From positions 53,287,070 through 53,351,069 of the forward strand of contig CM049320.1 in NCBI GenBank assembly GCA_026874595.1: a DNA stretch of 64,000 nucleotides, given 5' to 3'. The position numbers and the translations under genes are program-made. Positions 53,301 through 58,456 of the stretch are shown here, piece after piece. The notes beneath the pieces were generated by a model. The model saw nothing but the letters and a program-made list of their open reading frames with translations. It did not search any database and was not told where the DNA came from. Origin of the DNA: Sipunculus nudus (lineage: Eukaryota > Annelida > Sipuncula > Golfingiida > Sipunculidae). Each line of letters starts with the position of its first letter. The stretch's first letter is position 1.

Positions 53301-54747
53301 TGATTTGCTAGAGATACACGATTAATCAAAATGAGATTAAATGTCGGAATGAATCGCCTACAGTGCGGTTGATTTGCATAGAATGCCTATAAATTTGCAG
53401 GGACAACTGTGCTCGCAACACGATGAGACCCCATTCGAATTAGTGATGAATGTTTGGAGCTAGCGGGTAGCACATTTAATATTCGCTTCTAATCATGTGT
53501 AACATTGACACGTCCGCATCGAGTCCCTGAGGCTTCAGTTGGTAATCATCAGTTATATTTTTGTTTCAGGCTATGTGTCACTGAGTGATATCGGGATCCG
53601 TCTTATGGAGACGTTTACTGATCAGGTAAAACCAAGTCTCCGCTGTGTGCGGGAAGAGTTTGTCGAAAATTGTGGTTACGGCGGAAGGAAGGACCTTCTG
53701 GAAGGTGGCGGGTTATATGAAGTCGTCCCCACATACCCAAGCCGGCAGGTCGCTGGCCACTTCTTCAGGGCATCCAAGGGAAATGACCCCCCGTCAGCCG
53801 AGCTAAGTCGTTGTCTGAAGAGAAGCCATGTCGTGTTTACCAACATGGAATTGTATGGTAAGTAGTTATTAGCTTGTATAGACGGTCCATAATAGGTTGG
53901 TTGTAACTTTGATTGAGGCCAAAGGTTCACATCATCGGTTGAACCAGTGGTCAGACCAAGCATAACCGAGAACGGTTCTTAGTTCTTCCCAGAGATGAGG
54001 TGTTATACACCATCAAGCCCTGAGGCCTCTACATCTGTGGCTTAGCCATGAAACAAGCATAAGTGCAATTTGGTGAAAGCAAACAGACAGAAAGGGAGTC
54101 ACTTCAGGAATAATTTGCCTTAGAAAGGACAAAACCACAAAAAAAAACTTTAAAGGAAAATTCAGATGAGCCATTTTTGGAGGTCTTTAAATTACAACTT
54201 TTTTCATCCAGAAGCACCCGCATATGTCGAACAATCAATAAAAATTCAATTCAGAGCCGCCTTTTTGTTAATCACCAAGTGCGTTTTATGCATTTCTAGC
54301 AACCAACTTCTGTTCATAACCAACCAAACACCTCGCTAAAACGCACCTTTCAAATATTCATTTAGCATTAGCTATCCTTCAATTGCATGTCTGTTATTTT
54401 TTTTAAATGCGACCAACAGAAAGTACAATAACAGAAAGCACAATTGATTTTCATTGAAAAAATATAGGGTTACACAACACAGCACTACATCTCCAGGCCA
54501 GGGTTACAGCCTTAATTCAGCACCACGTTACTCCAATTTTTTTTTCAAAACTTTGTTCTTTTTAATAGAAGTTTCATGCGTGTTTACACACACCGAGTAA
54601 AACCTCGCCTAACACCACCTCTCTTCAGCGACCACTTCAGAATAACTACAGTCCAAATTCTGTTTGCTCTTTTTTTTCAGACCTCACATAGACGACAACT
54701 ATGACTTTATCGAGGTCCCGTTGGTGGTCGTAATTCCGAAATTCCAC

Positions 54748-54816
<69 letters not shown>

Positions 54817-57800
54817 CTGATGGAAGAAACTGAACTTCATATTTTTAATATATCTCGCAAAGAAAAAAAGTTAAATAAGATTGTGTGTACAGAATTATTT
54901 CAAGGCAAATTCCGTTCACTTAAAACAAAAACTATATCTTCGCTTAATCAACACAATATATTATTTTTTGCCAAATACGTAGATTATATTTTATATCGTA
55001 GTTTTATCGATAATCCCCTGCGGATAACTGATCTCCACTTTCTTTCTGATATCTAGCCCTGATTTTATCGATGAACAAGGGCTAAAGTGGCCCGTTGATC
55101 GATATTAACATTCTATGAATTTCTCATTAATCGTGCACGTGATCTATTTCTTTTGAATGCATAAAATTGCTCGTGTCCGTATAGTTTGACTACGGGAATA
55201 ATGTAACCATGCACTGTGCGTGAGTTGGATTTTCTTCTTGCTGATAAGTTTAATTCATATATAGCCAGGCAACAATCTAAAATACGCTGCTAATTGAAAC
55301 AATACTCTGTTACCGTATCGAACATAATCACAGTTAAATATATATTAGGGATGTATTTATTGAATTATCCCATGCGTTAATGTGAATATAAAAGAGGCAT
55401 TTGTTTCTCTCGCTGGTAAACTGCCACTGAGGATGTTCTTGCTTCTCTAATGTTACAACTAGTTTTCGTTTTAGGAGGGTATGGTCTGTATGATATCTCG
55501 CTTATATGGGTTTATTATTGGTACTTTTTTCTTATTTCAGCTCCATTTACTGCGAACACACTTCCAGGTATGTCATCATTCTGGTAACACTTCTTTCCAA
55601 AGAAGTATAAAAAATTGTTCATTATTGATGCATTTAAATATTTCCACACGCACACACGAAGCCAAAATATACCATTTATAGATGTGCCTTTCTGATTATA
55701 CTTACTTTGTGCAAAGCGCATAGGGTGAAGTGTGATATTAATATCTTTAAGCCCAAGAGCGAAGTTGCCAACAGATGCCTATGACGGGTTTTATTAGTTC
55801 AGCTGACTGTATGTCATCTGAGATATGAGCTATAGCGATAATGTTTGTCTGGCGTCTGTCAGTCCGTTAACAGAGCACAACCGTTAGACCTAGACATTTA
55901 TATGAGCACCCTGAATGTCAGAAGGGGATAAATCGTATTTGTAAGCCTAGAATCTTCTAACACAACATCCTACGAGGTTCTTAGCAAATCACCTTAGAAA
56001 CCTGAAATAAGGTCATGATGAAACTCATTTTGCGACCCACAAGCCGAAAAAGCATTTTGATCACCCAGACAGTCAGTCAGGGCACATATTGTATCTGTTA
56101 TGCCTAGAATCTTCTAACGTAACATTATAAGACGTCTTTTATTGCTGTCCTTGGAAACCTGAAATTAGGTCACCATGACCTGTATTTTGAGACCTATAGG
56201 AAGGCTGTCGAACACAAAAACCAGGCAGGTTCTAGGCACATCTTTTGGAAACCTGAAATTAGGTCATGGTGACGTATATTTTGCAACTTGGACAGAAAAA
56301 AAAACTTTGAGCACCCAGACAGACGGGGTTCAAGTTGTATCCATTAGGCCTAGAACATTCTAACATAATATTCCGGGAGGTCCCAGGAAAATGTCCTTGG
56401 AAACATGAAATTGGGTCACTGTGACCTATATTCTGCAACCTGTAGGGAAAAAGGTGTCACTTGAGCACCCTGAATGTAAGATGGGCCAAACCAAATTGGA
56501 GGCGTTAGGGCTAGAATCTTCTATAGCAACACTCAACAAGTTCTAGGCAAGTCTCTTTGGAAACCAGAAATTATGTCATGGTGCACAGGCTATATTTTAT
56601 GCGCTATGAGTCGAGAAATATGAATTTGAGCATCCAGATAGACAAGGTACAGATTTGTATCTATTTTCATTTGAACCTTACATTGAAAAGTCTAAGGTCC
56701 TTGGCGAGTCTTCTTTGAATCCTGAAATAAGGTGACTTAATTCTTATAATACAGCCAGATAGGGCTCAAATTGGATCATTAAACCATAAAATCTTCCAAC
56801 ACAACATCCAGGGAGATCTTAGCAAATTCCACTGGAAACCTGCACGTGACAGGCAAAAAACATGAGTACCTTTAACATCAGATGGGTATAAAAATTAGGC
56901 CTTAGAAAACCAGACATTGGGTAATGGTAACCTATATTCTGCGAGCTATTTACCAGATTTCGAGAACCCAGACAGACAGGGTACAAATGGTATCCAAATC
57001 CTCGGAACCCTCTATTGTGAAATCCAGGGGGGGGGGGGGTTCCTGGCCAGGTCTCCTATAAATCCTATTTTCAATTGAGTGTCCCCGCTGTAACATACCA
57101 AGGATTCGATGGATTTTTCCCGAAACTCGACATACTTTTAACCAAAAGATGATATCGTCCAAGTTCGATTTTAGACCAAATCCATGCATATTTAGAAAAG
57201 GTCAGAAGTCACAAGGCTATTTTATGTTGTCGCCGAGATAACTTATCAGGAATATGATGAATTTTGATGAAGGTCAACATAAATATTAACCAATATGATA
57301 TCTCACCTTAATTCGATTTCTTGCATAATCCATGAGGTCAGAGTTCTCCTGACTTAAATCTCCTGATTTAAAATCTTTGCAAAATTCACGCATATCTAAT
57401 TAGGTCAGAGGTCACAAGACGTAAGATGGGCGTATTATGCATGTTTGCGGTGCTCATATTTACAATTCAACCCCGTGGTCACTGTTTTTGTGGCTTACGC
57501 CAACGATACTTAGAATTCATGACCAAATGTCGTCTTCATTTTATCTTTAAGGCCTCAAATAAAAGTGATTGATTCTCCAGGTTTCAAGACCAGGGCTTGC
57601 AAAGGGCAAAGTACTGTCAGCAGATAAATGAGAGCGTGGTATGTGGTGTGCATCTAACTCAAAATTTCAAAACAGCGACACCCTACACCCTAAATGCTTT
57701 GTCAGGCGTATAGCCCCGAAGGGGAATCCCCAACGCACGGTGTGGAAAATTGTTTGAATACATGCTACGAATATGCATTTCTGTTGGTTCAAGCTAGAAT

Positions 57801-58374
57801 CACAGACACTTAATTTTTTTTTCACAGGGTGCTTTTTAGCCTGCTTTTTAAGCTTTCATGCAAAAACTGCCGACAAATTTTATTTGCCCATGAATGAATC
57901 AGATCTCATGAGGCCGCTTTTCTTTGCCCCTCCCCTCCCCCACCCCCAGGCTACAGTACTAGTCCGGTAGCTATATAGGAGTAAATTATTGCGTTGCATG
58001 TATAAATGTTTTCAAAAGTTGACTCGATTTTGAACGAGATTTTTTCGCATTCAAACATTTGCATGTTTATTTTTTTAGTACCTCTTTTGTTGAGAAAGAC
58101 TCGTGCGGTCGAGGACATCTATAGGATGAGGCAGTATTTCGTGGGAGAAACGAAGGACAGAGAGTATATATTAGGTTTTGCCAGGCTCCTTGGCAACACC
58201 TGGGACAACATGGACCTCCACGTGGCCACCCAACAACACTTGCCATCCATCCTCCGACCAGCAAAGGCCTTCAAAACAACCTCTCATAGCATTTCCGTTT
58301 TCCTTGTAGAATGTGAACAAGGTATTATTTATACTATACTTTTAGTGTACTATTTTATATATATATATGTATAC

Positions 58375-58456
<82 letters not shown>

